A stretch of 64,000 bases of DNA from Osedax frankpressi (GCA_964035775.1 OZ038313.1:1860001-1924000), one strand, 5' to 3'. Shown: positions 12,354 through 27,744, numbered from the stretch's first letter. The notes: generated from the sequence alone by a model not told the origin. Program-made: numbers and translations.

Positions 12354-15300
12354 GTATAGATACTGTAGTATGAAGTTAGATTATACACTATATATATAGA
12401 GGAGCTAGTCTAATGGTATAGATACTGTAGTATGAAGTTAGATTATACACTATAGATATAGAGGAGCTAGTCTTATTTAATGGTATAGATACTGTAGTAT
12501 GAAGTTAGATTATACACTATAGATATAGAGGAGCTAGTCTAATGTAATGGTATAGATACTGTAGTATGAAGTTAGATTATACACTATAGATATAGAGGAG
12601 CTAGTCTAATGTAATGGTATATATACTGTAGTATGAAGTTAGATTATACACTATAGATATAGAGGAGCTAGTCTAATGTAATGGTATAGATACTGCAGTA
12701 TGAAGTTAGATTATACACTATAGATATAGAGGAGCTAGTCTAATGTAATGGTATAGATACTGTAGTATGAAGTTAGATTATACACTATAGATATAGAGGA
12801 CAAGTCTAATGTAATGGTATAGATACTGTAGTATGAAGTTAGATTATACACTATAGATATAGAGGACACGTCTAATGTAATGGTATAGATACTGTAGTAT
12901 GAAGTTAGATTATACACTATAGATATAGAGGAGCTAGTCTAATGTAATGGTATAGATACTGTAGTATGAAGTTAGATTATACACTATATATATAGAGGAG
13001 CTAGTCTAATAGTATAGATACTGCAGTATGAAGTTAGATTATACACTATAGATATAGAGGAGCTAGTCTAATGTAATAGTATAGATACTGTAGTATGAAG
13101 TTAGATTATACACTATAGATATAGAGGACAAGTCTAATGTAATGATATAGATACTGCAGTATGAAGTTAGTGTATACACTATAGATATAGAGGACAAGTC
13201 TAATGTAATGATATAGATACTGCAGTATGAAGTTAGATTATACACTATAGATATAGAGGACAAGTCTAATGTAATAGTATAGATACTGTAGTATGAAGTT
13301 AGATTATACACTATAGATATAGAGGAGCTAGTCTAATGTAATGGTATAGATACTGCAGTATGAAGTTAGATTATACACTATAGATATAGAGGAGCTAGTC
13401 TAATGGTATAGATACTGTAGTATGAAGTTAGATTATACACTATAGATATAGAGGAGCTAGTCTAATGTAATGGTATAGATACTGCAGTATGAAGTTAGAT
13501 TATACACTATAGATATAGAGGAGCTAGTCTAATGTAATGATATAGATACTGCAGTATGAAGTTAGATTATACACTATAGATATAGAGGAGCTAGTCTAAT
13601 GTAATGGTATAGATACTATAGTATGAAGTTAGATTATACACTATAGATATAGAGGAGCTAGTCTAATGTAATGGTATAGATACTATATTATGAAGTTAGA
13701 TTATACACTATAGATATAGAGGACAAGTCTAATGGTATAGATACTGTAGTATGAAGTTAGATTATACACTATAGATATAGAGGAGCTAGTCTAATGGTAT
13801 AGATACTGCAATATGAAGTTAGATTATACACTATAGATATAGAGGAGCTAGTCTAATGTAATGGTATAGATACTGCAGTATTAAGTTAGATTATACACTA
13901 TAGATATAGAGGAGCTAGTCTAATGGTATAGATACTGCAATATGAAGTTAGATTATACACTATAGATATAGAGGAGCTAGTATAATGTAATGGTATAGAT
14001 ACTGTAGTATGAAGTTAGATTATACACTATAGATATAGAGTAGCTAGTCTAATGGTATAGATACTGCAGTATGAAGTTAGATTATACACTATAGATATAG
14101 AGGAACTAGTCTAATGTAATGGTATAGATACAGTAGTATGAATTTAGATTATACACTATAGATATAGAGGAGCTAGTCTAATGTAATGGTATAGATACTG
14201 TAGTATGAAGTTAGATTATACACTATAGATATAGAGGAGCTAGTCTAATGTAATGGTATAGATACTGTAGTATGAAGTTAGATTATACACTATAGATATA
14301 GAGTAGCTAGTCTAATGTAATGGTATAGATACTGTAGTATGAAGTTATATTATACACTATAGATATAGAGGAGCTAGTCTAATGTAATGGTATAGATACT
14401 GTAGTATGAAGTTAGATTATACACTATAGATATAGAGTAGCTAGTCTAATGTAATGGTATAGATACTGTAGTATGAAGTTAGATTATACACTATAGATAT
14501 AGAGTAGCTAGTCTAATGTAATGGTATAGATACTGTAGTATGAAGTTAGATTATACACTATAGATATAGAGTAGCTAGTCTAATGTAATGGTATATATAC
14601 TGTAGTATGAAGTTAGATTATACACAATAGATATAGAGGACAAGTCTAATGTAATGGTATAGATACTGCAGTATGAAGTTAGATTATACACTATAGATAT
14701 AGAGGAGCTAGTCTAATGTAATGGTATAGATACTGCAGTATGAAGTTAGATTATACACTATAGATATAGAGGAGCTAGTCTAATGTAATGGTATAGATAC
14801 TGCAGTATGAAGTTAGATTACACACTATAGATATAGAGGAGCTAGTCTAATGTAATGGTATAGATACTATAGTATGAAGTTAGATTATACACTATAGATA
14901 TAGAGGAGCTAGTCTAATGTAATGGTATAGATACTATATTATGAAGTTAGATTATACACTATAGATATAGAGGACAAGTCTAATGGTATAGATACTGTAG
15001 TATGAAGTTAGATTATACACTATAGATATAGAGGAGCTAGTCTAATGGTATAGATACTGCAATATGAAGTTAGATTATACACTATAGATATAGAGGAGCT
15101 AGTCTAATGTAATGGTATAGATACTGCAGTATTAAGTTAGATTATACACTATAGATATAGAGGAGCTAGTCTAATGTAATGGTATAGATACTGCAGTATG
15201 AAGTTAGATTATACACTATAGATATAGAGGAGCTAGTCTAATGGTATAGATACTGTAGTATGAAGTTAGATTATACACTATAGATATAGAGGAGCTAGTC

Positions 15301-18300
15301 TAATGTAATGGTATAGATACTGTAGTATGAAGTTAGATTATACACTATAGATATAGAGTAGCTAGTCTAATGTAATGGTATAGATACTGTAGTATGAAGT
15401 TAGATTATACACTATAGATATAGAGGAGCTAGTCTAATGTAATGGTATAGATACTGTAGTATGAAGTTAGATTATACACTATAGATATAGAGTAGCTAGT
15501 CTAATGTAATGGTATAGATACTGTAGTATGAAGTTAGATTATACACTATAGATATAGAGTAACTAGTCTAATGTAATGGTATATATACTGTAGTATGAAG
15601 TTAGATTATACACAATAAATATAGAGGACAAGTCTAATGTAATGGTATAGATACTGCAGTATGAAGTTAGATTATACACTATATATATAGAGGAACTAGT
15701 CTAATATAATGGTATAGATACAGTAGTATGAAGTTAGATTATACACTAGAGATATAGAGGAGCTAGTCTAATGTAATGGTATAGATACTGTAGTATGAAG
15801 TTAGGTTATACACTATAGATATAGAGGAGCTAGTCTAATGTAATGGTATAGATACTGCAGTATGAAGTTAGATTATACACTATAGATATAGAGGACAAGT
15901 CTAATGTAATGGTATAGATACTGTAGTATGAAGTTAGATTATACACTATAGATATAGAGGAACTAGTCTAATGTAATGGTATAGATATTGTAGTATGAAG
16001 TTAGATTATACACTATAGATATAGAGGAGCTAGTCTAATGGTATATATACTGTAGTATGAAGTTAGATTATACACTATAGATATAGAGGAGCTAGTCTAA
16101 TGGTATATATACTGTAGTATGACGTTAGATTATACACTATAGATATAGAGGAGCTAGTCTAATGTAATGGTATAGATACTGTAGTATGAAGTTAGATTAT
16201 ACACTATAGATATAAAGGAGCTAGTCTAATGTAATGGTATAGATACTACAGTATGAAGTTAGATTATACATAATAGATATAGAGTAGCTAGTCTAATGTA
16301 ATGATATAGATACTGCAGTATGAAGTTAGATTATACACTATAGATATAGAGGAGCTAGTCTAATATAATGGTATAGATACTGCAGTATGAAGTTAGATTA
16401 TACACTATAGATATAGAGGAGCTAGTCTAATGTAATGGTATAGATACTGCAGTATGAAGTTAGATTATACACTATAGATATAGAGGAGCTAGTCTAATGG
16501 TATAGATACTGTAGTATGAAGTTAGATTATACACTATAGATATAGAGGAGCTAGTCTAATGTAATGGTATAGATACTGCAGTATGAAGTTAGATTATACA
16601 CTATAGATATAGAGGAGCTAGTCTAATGTAATGGTATAGATACTGCAGTATGAAGTTAGATTATACACTATAGATATAGAGGAGCTAGTCTAATATAATG
16701 GTATAGATACTGCAGTATGAAGTTAGATTATACACTATAGATATAGAGGAGCTAGTCTAATGGTATAGATACTGTAGTATGAAGTTAGATTATACACTAT
16801 AGATATAGAGGAGCTAGTCTAATGTAATGGTATAGATACTGCAGTATGAAGTTAGATTATACACTATAGATATAGAGGAGCTAGTCTAATATAATGGTAT
16901 AGATACTGCAGTATGAAGTTAGATTATACACTATAGATATAGAGGAGCTAGTCTAATGTAATGGTATAGATACTATAGTATGAAGTTAGATTATACACTA
17001 TAGATATAGAGGAGCTAGTCTAATGTAATGGTATAGATACTATATTATGAAGTTAGATTATACACTATAGATATAGAGGACAAGTCTAATGGTATAGATA
17101 CTGTAGTATGAAGTTAGATTATACACTATAGATATAGAGGAGCTAGTCTAATGGTATAGATACTGCAATATGAAGTTAGATTATACACTATAGATATAGA
17201 GGAGCTAGTCTAATGTAATGGTATAGATACTGCAGTATTAAGTTAGATTATACACTATAGATATAGAGGAGCTAGTCTAATGGTATAGATACTGCAATAT
17301 GAAGTTAGATTATACACTATAGATATAGAGGAGCTAGTATAATGTAATGGTATAGATACTGTAGTATGAAGTTAGATTATACACTATAGATATAGAGTAG
17401 CTAGTCTAATGGTATAGATACTGCAGTATGAAGTTAGATTATACACTATAGATATAGAGGAACTAGTCTAATGTAATGGTATAGATACAGTAGTATGAAT
17501 TTAGATTATACACTATAGATATAGAGGAGCTAGTCTAATGTAATGGTATAGATACTGTAGTATGAAGTTAGGTTATACACTATAGATATAGAGGAGCTAG
17601 TCTAATGTAATGGTATAGATACTGTAGTATGAAGTTAGATTATACACTATAGATATAGAGTAGCTAGTCTAATGTAATGGTATAGATACTGTAGTATGAA
17701 GTTAGATTATACACTATAGATATAGAGGAGCTAGTCTAATGTAATGGTATAGATACTGTAGTATGAAGTTAGATTATACACTATAGATATAGAGTAGCTA
17801 GTCTAATGTAATGGTATAGATACTGTAGTATGAAGTTAGATTATACACAATAGATATAGAGGACAAGTCTAATGTAATGGTATAGATACTGCAGTATGAA
17901 GTTAGATTATACACTATATATATAGAGGAACTAGTCTAATATAATGGTATAGATACAGTAGTATGAAGTTAGATTATACACTAGAGATATAGAGGAGCTA
18001 GTCTAATGTAATGGTATAGATACTGTAGTATGAAGTTAGATTATACACTATAGATATAGAGGAGCTAGTCTAATGTAATGGTATAGATACTGCAGTATGA
18101 AGTTAGATTATACACTATAGATATAGAGGACAAGTCTAATGTAATGGTATAGATACTGTAGTATGAAGTTAGATTATACACTATAGATATAGAGGAACTA
18201 GTCTAATGTAATGGTATAGATATTGTAGTATGAAGTTAGATTATACACTATAGATATAGAGGAGCTAGTCTAATGGTATATATACTGTAGTATGAAGTTA

Positions 18301-19018
18301 GATTATACACTATAGATATAGAGGAGCTAGTCTAATGGTATATATACTGTAGTATGACGTTAGATTATACACTATAGATATAGAGGAGCTAGTCTAATGT
18401 AATGGTATAGATACTGTAGTATGAAGTTAGATTATACACTATAGATATAAAGGAGCTAGTCTAATGTAATGGTATAGATACTACAGTATGAAGTTAGATT
18501 ATACATAATAGATATAGAGTAGCTAGTCTAATGTAATGATATAGATACTGCAGTATGAAGTTAGATTATACACTATAGATATAGAGGACAAGTCTAATGT
18601 AATGGTATAGATACTGCAGTATGAAGTTAGATTATACACTATAGATATAGAGGAGCTAGTCTAATGTAATGGTATAGATACTGTAGTATGAAGTTAGATT
18701 ATACACTATAGATATAGAGTAGCTAGTCTAATGTAATGGTATAGATACTGTAGTATGAAGTTAGATTATACACTATAGATATAGAGGAGCTAGTCTAATG
18801 TAATGGTATAGATACTGTAGTATGAAGTTAGATTATACACTATAGATATAGAGGAGCTAGTCTAATGTAATGGTATAGATACAGTAGTACGAAGTTAGAT
18901 TATACACTATAGATATAGAGGAGCTAGTCTAATGTAATGGTATAGATACAGTAGTATGAAGTTAGATTATACACTATAGATATAGAGGAGCTAGTCTAAT
19001 TTAATGGTATAGATACTA
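12354..19018 (+). repeat. Higher-order block A, copy 2 (~6.67 kb)
   Basis: This copy follows copy 1 directly. The offset is 6,983 bp up to the TATTAAG unit at 15,130 and 6,720 bp afterwards. The 263-bp difference equals four whole units (67+62+67+67), lost here relative to 8,20x-8,47x. After the loss the markers agree again at offset 6,720: GAGTAACTAG 8,837 and 15,557; TGACGTTAG 9,400 and 16,120, then 11,635 and 18,355. The match ends near 19,018 after TAATTTAATGG, where copy 1 has ACTGTAG and copy 2 has ACTACAG. A unit-exact loss fits unequal crossing-over. Confidence 0.83.
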
Positions 19019-20601
19019 CAGTATGAAGTTAGATTATACACTATAGATATAGAGGAGCTAGTCTAATGTAATGGTATAGATACTGCAGTATGAAGTTAGA
19101 TTATACACTATAGATATAGAGGAGCTAGTCTAATGGTATAGATACTGCAATATGAAGTTAGATTATACACTATAGATATAGAGGACAAATCTAATGTAAT
19201 GGTATAGATACTATAGTATGAATTTAGATTATACACTATAGATATAGAGGAGCTAGTCTAATGTAATGGTATAGATACTGCAGTATGAAGTTAGATTATA
19301 CACTATAGATATAGAGTAGCTAGTCTAATGTAATGGTATAGATACTGTAGTATGAAGTTAGATTATACACTATAGATATAGAGGAGTTAGTCTAATGTAA
19401 TAGTATAGATACTGTAGTATGAAGTTAGATTATACACTATAGATATAGAGGACAAGTCTAATGTAATGATATAGATACTGCAGTATGAAGTTAGATTATA
19501 CACTATAGATATAGAGGACAAGTCTAATGTAATGATATAGATACTGCAGTATGAAGTTAGATTATACACTATAGATATAGAGGACAAGTCTAATGTAATG
19601 GTATAGATACTGTAGTATGAAGTTAGATTATACACTATAGATATAGAGGAGCTAGTCTAATGTAATAGTATAGATACTGTAGTATGAAGTTAGATTATAC
19701 ACTATAGATATAGGGGACAAGTCTAATGTAATGATATAGATACTGCAGTATGAAGTTAGATTATACACTATAGATATAGAGGACAAGTCTAATGTAATGG
19801 TATAGATACTGCAGTATGAAGTTAGATTATACACTATAGATATAGAGGAGCTAGTCTAATGTAATGGTATAGATACTGTAGTATGAAGTTAGATTATACA
19901 CTATAGATATAGAGTAGCTAGTCTAATGTAATGGTATAGATACTGTAGTATGAAGTTAGATTATACACTATAGATATAGAGGAGCTAGTCTAATGTAATG
20001 GTATAGATACTGTAGTATGAAGTTAGATTATACACTATAGATATAGAGGAGCTAGTCTAATGTAATGGTATAGATACAGTAGTACGAAGTTAGATTATAC
20101 ACTATAGATATAGAGGAGTTAGTCTAATGTAATGGTATAGATACTGTAGTATGAAGTTAGATTATACACAATAGATATTGAGTAGCTAGTCTAATGGTAT
20201 AGATACTGCAGTATAAAGTTAGATTATACACTATATATATAGAGGAGCTAGTCTAATGTAATGGTATAGATACTGTAGTATGAAGTTATATTATACACTA
20301 TAGATATAGAGGAGCTAGTCTAATGTAATGGTATAGATACTGCGGTATGAAGTTAGATTATACACTATAGATATAGAGGACAAGTCTAATGTAATGGTAT
20401 AGATACTGTAATATGAAGTTAGATTATACACTATAGATATAGAGGAACTAGTCTAATGTAATGGTATAGATATTGTAGTATGAAGTTAGATTATACACTA
20501 TAGATATAGAGGAGCTAGTCTAATGGTATATATACTGTAGTATGAAGTTAGATTATATACTATAGATATAGAGGAGCTAGTCTAATGGTATATATACTGT
20601 A
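17560..20601 (+). repeat. 3,042-bp tandem duplication, copy 1
   Basis: Markers repeat at exactly 3,042 bp: CACAATAGATATAG (17,846 and 20,888), TGACGTTAG (18,355 and 21,397), AGTAGTACGAAG (18,883 and 21,925), TAATTTAATGG (18,997 and 22,039) and the ATAGATATTGAG unit (20,171 and 23,213). The copy begins inside block A copy 2 and runs past its end, so this duplication is younger than, and cuts across, the ~7-kb duplication. Confidence 0.82.
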
Positions 20602-23600
20602 GTATGAAGTTAGATTATACACTATAGATATAGAGGAGCTAGTCTAATGTAATGGTATAGATACTGTAGTATGAAGTTAGATTATACACTATAGATATAG
20701 AGTAGCTAGTCTAATGTAATGGTATAGATACTGTAGTATGAAGTTAGATTATACACTATAGATATAGAGGAGCTAGTCTAATGTAATGGTATAGATACTG
20801 TAGTATGAAGTTAGATTATACACTATAGATATAGAGTAGCTAGTCTAATGTAATGGTATAGATACTGTAGTATGAAGTTAGATTATACACAATAGATATA
20901 GAGGACAAGTCTAATGTAATGGTATAGATACTGCAGTATGAAGTTAGATTATACACTATATATATAGAGGAACTAGTCTAATATAATGGTATAGATACAG
21001 TAGTATGAAGTTAGATTATACACTAGAGATATAGAGGAGCTAGTCTAATGTAATGGTATAGATACTGTAGTATGAAGTTAGATTATACACTATAGATATA
21101 GAGGAGCTAGTCTAATGTAATGGTATAGATACTGCAGTATGAAGTTAGATTATACACTATAGATATAGAGGACAAGTCTAATGTAATGGTATAGATACTG
21201 TAGTATGAAGTTAGATTATACACTATAGATATAGAGGAACTAGTCTAATGTAATGGTATAGATATTGTAGTATGAAGTTAGATTATACACTATAGATATA
21301 GAGGAGCTAGTCTAATGGTATATATACTGTAGTATGAAGTTAGATTATACACTATAGATATAGAGGAGCTAGTCTAATGGTATATATACTGTAGTATGAC
21401 GTTAGATTATACACTATAGATATAGAGGAGCTAGTCTAATGTAATGGTATAGATACTGTAGTATGAAGTTAGATTATACACTATAGATATAAAGGAGCTA
21501 GTCTAATGTAATGGTATAGATACTACAGTATGAAGTTAGATTATACATAATAGATATAGAGTAGCTAGTCTAATGTAATGATATAGATACTGCAGTATGA
21601 AGTTAGATTATACACTATAGATATAGAGGACAAGTCTAATATAATGGTATAGATACTGCAGTATGAAGTTAGATTATACACTATAGATATAGAGGAGCTA
21701 GTCTAATGTAATGGTATAGATACTGTAGTATGAAGTTAGATTATACACTATAGATATAGAGTAGCTAGTCTAATGTAATGGTATAGATACTGTAGTATGA
21801 AGTTAGATTATACACTATAGATATAGAGGAGCTAGTCTAATGTAATGGTATAGATACTGTAGTATGAAGTTAGATTATACACTATAGATATAGAGGAGCT
21901 AGTCTAATGTAATGGTATAGATACAGTAGTACGAAGTTAGATTATACACTATAGATATAGAGGAGCTAGTCTAATGTAATGGTATAGATACAGTAGTATG
22001 AAGTTAGATTATACACTATAGATATAGAGGAGCTAGTCTAATTTAATGGTATAGATACTACAGTATGAAGTTAGATTATACACTATAGATATAGAGGAGC
22101 TAGTCTAATGTAATGGTATAGATACTGCAGTATGAAGTTAGATTATACACTATAGATATAGAGGAGCTAGTCTAATGGTATAGATACTGCAATATGAAGT
22201 TAGATTATACACTATAGATATAGAGGACAAATCTAATGTAATGGTATAGATACTATAGTATGAAGTTAGATTATACACTATAGATATAGAGGAGCTAGTC
22301 TAATGTAATGGTATAGATACTGCAGTATGAAGTTAGATTATACACTATAGATATAGAGTAGCTAGTCTAATGTAATGGTATAGATACTGTAGTATGAAGT
22401 TAGATTATACACTATAGATATAGAGGAGTTAGTCTAATGTAATAGTATAGATACTGTAGTATGAAGTTAGATTATACACTATAGATATAGAGGACAAGTC
22501 TAATGTAATGATATAGATACTGCAGTATGAAGTTAGATTATACACTATAGATATAGAGGACAAGTCTAATGTAATGATATAGATACTGCAGTATGAAGTT
22601 AGATTATACACTATAGATATAGAGGACAAGTCTAATGTAATGGTATAGATACTGTAGTATGAAGTTAGATTATACACTATAGATATAGAGGAGCTAGTCT
22701 AATGTAATAGTATAGATACTGTAGTATGAAGTTAGATTATACACTATAGATATAGAGGACAAGTCTAATGTAATGATATAGATACTGCAGTATGAAGTTA
22801 GATTATACACTATAGATATAGAGGACAAGTCTAATGTAATGGTATAGATACTGCAGTATGAAGTTAGATTATACACTATAGATATAGAGGAGCTAGTCTA
22901 ATGTAATGGTATAGATACTGTAGTATGAAGTTAGATTATACACTATAGATATAGAGTAGCTAGTCTAATGTAATGGTATATATACTGTAGTATGAAGTTA
23001 GATTATACACTATAGATATAGAGGAGCTAGTCTAATGTAATGGTATAGATACTGTAGTATGAAGTTAGATTATACACTATAGATATAGAGGAGCTAGTCT
23101 AATGTAATGGTATAGATACAGTAGTACGAAGTTAGATTATACACTATAGATATAGAGGAGTTAGCCTAATGTAATGGTATAGATACTGTAGTATGAAGTT
23201 AGATTATACACAATAGATATTGAGTAGCTAGTCTAATGGTATAGATACTGCAGTATAAAGTTAGATTATACACTATATATATAGAGGAGCTAGTCTAATG
23301 TAATGGTATAGATACTGTAGTATGAAGTTATATTATACACTATAGATATAGAGGAGCTAGTCTAATGTAATGGTATAGATACTGCGGTATGAAGTTAGAT
23401 TATACACTATAGATATAGAGGACAAGTCTAATGTAATGGTATAGATACTGTAATATGAAGTTAGATTATACACTATAGATATAGAGGAACTAGTCTAATG
23501 TAATGGTATAGATATTGTAGTATGAAGTTAGATTATACACTATAGATATAGAGGAGCTAGTCTAATGGTATATATACTGTAGTATGAAGTTAGATTATAC

Positions 23601-23720
23601 ACTATAGATATAGAGGAGCTAGTCTAATGGTATATATACTGTAGTATGAAGTTAGATTATACACTATAGATATAGAGGAGCTAGTCTAATGTAATGGTAT
23701 AGATACTGTAGTATGAAGTT
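20602..23720 (+). repeat. 3,042-bp tandem duplication, copy 2
   Basis: This is the right-hand partner of the block at 17,560. Similarity persists to about 23,720, where GATATAAAGG in this copy faces GATATAGAGT in the first. Small differences between the copies (for example GGGGACAAG at 19,712 against GAGGACAAG at 22,754, and TTAGCCTAATG near 23,161) show they have begun to diverge. Confidence 0.8.
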
Positions 23721-24920
23721 AGATTATACACTATAGATATAAAGGAGCTAGTCTAATGTAATGGTATAGATACTACAGCATGAAGTTAGATTATACATAA
23801 TAGATATAGAGTAGCTAGCCTAATGTAATGATATAGATACTGCAGTATGAAGTTAGATTATACACTATAGATATAGAGGACAAGTCTAATGTAATGGTAT
23901 AGATACTGCAGTATGAAGTTAGATTATACACTATAGATATAGAGGAGCTAGTCTAATGTAATGGTATAGATACTGTAGTATGAAGTTAGATTATACACTA
24001 TAGATATAGAGGAGCTAGTCTAATGTAATGGTATAGATACAGTAGTACGAAGTTAGATTATACACTATAGATATAGAGGAGTTAGTCTAATGTAATGGTA
24101 TAGATACTGTAGTATGAAGTTAGATTATACACAATAGATATTGAGTAGCTAGTCTAATGGTATAGATACTGCAGTATAAAGTTAGATTATACACTATATA
24201 TATAGAGGAGCTAGTCTAATGTAATGGTATAGATACTGTAGTATGAAGTTATATTATACACTATAGATATAGAGGAGCTAGTCTAATGTAATGGTATAGA
24301 TACTGCGGTATGAAGTTAGATTATACACTATAGATATAGAGGACAAGTCTAATGTAATGGTATAGATACTGTAATATGAAGTTAGATTATACACTATAGA
24401 TATAGAGGAACTAGTCTAATGTAATGGTATAGATATTGTAGTATGAAGTTAGATTATACACTATAGATATAGAGGAGCTAGTCTAATGGTATATATACTG
24501 TAGTATGAAGTTAGATTATACACTATAGATATAGAGGAGCTAGTCTAATGGTATATATACTGTAGTATGAAGTTAGATTATACACTATAGATATAGAGGA
24601 GCTAGTCTAATGTAATGGTATAGATACTGTAGTATGAAGTTAGATTATACACTATAGATATAATTGGAGCTAGTCTAATGTAATGGTATAGATACTACAG
24701 CATGAAGTTAGATTATACATAATAGATATAGAGTAGCTAGCCTAATGTAATGATATAGATACTGCAGTATGAAGTTAGATTATACACTATAGATATAGAG
24801 GACAAGTCTAATGTAATGGTATAGATACTGCAGTATGAAGTTAGATTATACACTATAGATATAGAGGAGCTAGTCTAATGTAATGGTATAGATACTGTAG
24901 TATGAAGTTAGATTATACAC
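23000..24920 (+). repeat. 921-bp tandem duplication
   Basis: Two adjacent copies of about 921 bp meet near 23,921. Shared markers are AGTAGTACGAAG (23,120 and 24,041), ATAGATATTGAG (23,213 and 24,134), the TGCGG unit, two ATATATACTGTAG units and ACTACAGCATGAAG (about 23,772 and 24,694). The offset grows to 922 after the second copy acquires TATAATTGGAGC near 24,661, a 68-bp unit. GCTAGCC, containing the NheI sequence GCTAGC, is specific to this block. Confidence 0.8.
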
Positions 24921-25209
24921 TATAGATATAGAGTAGCTAGTCTAATGTAATGGTATAGATACTGTAGTATGAAGTTAGATTATACACTATATATATAGAG
25001 GAGCTAGTCTAATGTAATGGTATAGATACTGTAATATGAAGTTAGATTATACACTATAGATATAGAGGACAAGTCTAATGTAATGGTATAGATACTGCAG
25101 TATCAAGTTAGATTATACACTATAGATATAGAGGAGCTAGTCTAATTTAATGGTATAGATACTACAGTATGAAGTTAGATTATACACTATAGATATAGAG
25201 TAGCTAGTC

Positions 25210-26700
25210 TAATGTAATGGTATAGATACTGTAGTATGAAGTTAGATTATACACTATAGATATAGAGGAGTTAGTCTAATGTAATAGTATAGATACTGTA
25301 GTATGAAGTTAGATTATACACTATAGATATAGAGGACAAGTCTAATGTAATGATATAGATACTGCAGTATGAACTTAGATTATACACTATAGATATAGAG
25401 GACAAGTCTAATGTAATGATATAGATACTGCAGTATGAAGTTAGATTATACACTATAGATATAGAGGACAAGTCTAATGTAATGGTATAGATACTGTAGT
25501 ATGAAGTTAGATTATACACTATAGATATAGAGGAGCTAGTCTAATGTAATAGTATAGATACTGTAGTATGAAGTTAGATTATACACTATAGATATAAAGG
25601 ATAAGTCTAATGTAATGGTATAGATACTGTAGTATGAAGTTAGATTATACACTATAGATATAGAGGAGCTAGTCTAATGTAATGTTATAGATACTGTAGT
25701 ATGAAGTTAGATTATACACTATAGATATAGAGGAGCTAGTCTAATGTAATGGTATAGATATTGTAGTATGAAGTTAGATTATACACTATAGATATAGAGG
25801 AGCTATTCTAATGTAATGGTATAGATACTACAGTATGAAGTTAGATTATACACTATAGATATAGAGGACAGGTCTAATGTAATGATATAGATACTGCAGT
25901 ATGAAGTTAGATTATACACTATAGATATAGAGGAACTAGTCTAATGTAATGGTATAGATACTGTAGTATGAAGTTAGATTATACACTATAGATATAGAGG
26001 AGCTAGTCTAATGTAATGGTATAGATACTGTAGTATAAAGTTAGATTATACACTATAGATATAGAGGAGCTAGTCTAATGTAATGGTATAGATACTGTAG
26101 TATGAAGTTAGATTATACACTATAGATATAGAGGAGTTAGTCTAATGTAATAGTATAGATACTGTAGTATGAAGTTAGATTATACACTATAGATATAGAG
26201 GACAAGTCTAATGTAATGATATAGATACTGCAGTATGAAGTTAGATTATACACTATAGATATAGAGGACAAGTCTAATGTAATGATATAGATACTGCAGT
26301 ATGAAGTTAGATTATACACTATAGATATAGAGGACAAGTCTAATGTAATGGTATAGATACTGTAGTATGAAGTTAGATTATACACTATAGATATAGAGGA
26401 GCTAGTCTAATGTAATAGTATAGATACTGTAGTATGAAGTTAGATTATACACTATAGATATAGAGGACAAGTCTAATGTAATGGTATAGATACTGTAGTA
26501 TGAAGTTAGATTATACACTATAGATATAGAGGAGCTAGTCTAATGTAATGTTATAGATACTGTAGTATGAAGTTAGATTATACACTATAGATATAGAGGA
26601 GCTAGTCTAATGTAATGGTATAGATATTGTAGTATGAAGTTAGATTATACACTATAGATATAGAGGAGCTATTCTAATGTAATGATATAGATACTGCAGT
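25210..26700 (+). repeat. 866-bp tandem duplication
   Basis: The TAATAGTATAG unit and the run of 66-bp units after it occur at 25,271 and 26,137. AGCTATTCTAATG occurs at 25,801 and 26,667. Both pairs are 866 bp apart. The first copy also matches about 32,450-33,230 at offset 7,370 (ATCAAG at 25,102 and 32,472; AGCTATTC at 25,801 and 33,171), so a third relative sits to the right. Confidence 0.78.
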
Positions 26701-27069
26701 ATGAAGTTAGATTATACACTATAGATATAGAGGAACTAGTCTAATGTAATGGTATAGATACGGTAGTATGAAGTTAGATTATACACTATAGATATAGAGG
26801 AGCTAGTCTAATGTAATGGTATAGATACTGTAGTATAAAGTTAGATTATACACTATAGATATAGAGGACAAGTCTAATGTAATGGTATAGATACAGTAGT
26901 ATGAAATTAGATTATACACTATAGATATAGAGGAGCTATTCTAATGTAATGGTATAGATACTACAGTATGAAGTTAGATTATACACTATAGATATAGAGG
27001 ACAGGTCTAATGTAATGATATAGATACTGCAGTATGAAGTTAGATTATACACTATAGATATAGAGGAAC

Positions 27070-27730
27070 TAGTCTAATGTAATGGTATAGATACTGTAGT
27101 ATGAAGTTAGATTATACACTATAGATATAGAGGAGCTAGTCTAATGTAATGGTATATATACTGTAGTATGAAGTTAGATTATACACTATAGATATAGAGG
27201 AGCTAGTCTAATTTAATGGTATAGATACTGTAGTATGAAGTTAGATTATACACTATAGATATAGAGGAGCTAGTATAATGTAATGGTATAGATACTGTAG
27301 TATGAAGTTAGATTATACACTATAGATATAGAGGATCTAGTCTAATGTAATGGTATAGATACTGTAGTATGAAGTTAGATTATACACTATAGATATAGAT
27401 GAGCTAGTCTAATGTAATGGTATAGATACTGCAGTATGAAGTTAGATTATACACTATAGATATAGAGGATAAGTCTAATGGTATAGATACTGTAGTATGA
27501 AGTTAGATTATACACTATAGATATAGAGAAGCTAGTCTAATGTAATGGTATAGATACTGCAGTATGAAGTTAGATTATACACTATAGATATAGAGGATAA
27601 GTCTAATGGTATAGATACTGTAGTATGAAGTTAGATTATACACTATAGATATAGAGGAGCTAGTCTAATTTAATGGTATAGATACTACAGTATGAAGTTA
27701 GATTATACACTATAGATATAGAGTAGCTAG
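27070..27730 (+). repeat. Duplicated segment, partner at 31,650-32,310
   Basis: The order GCTAGTATAATG, GGATCTAGTC (27,333 and 31,913), GATGAGCTAG, GGATAAGTC and GAGAAGCTAG repeats 4,580 bp later. The two copies are dispersed, separated by other blocks, so this is not a simple adjacent duplication. Confidence 0.75.
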
Positions 27731-27744
27731 TCTAATGTAATGGT

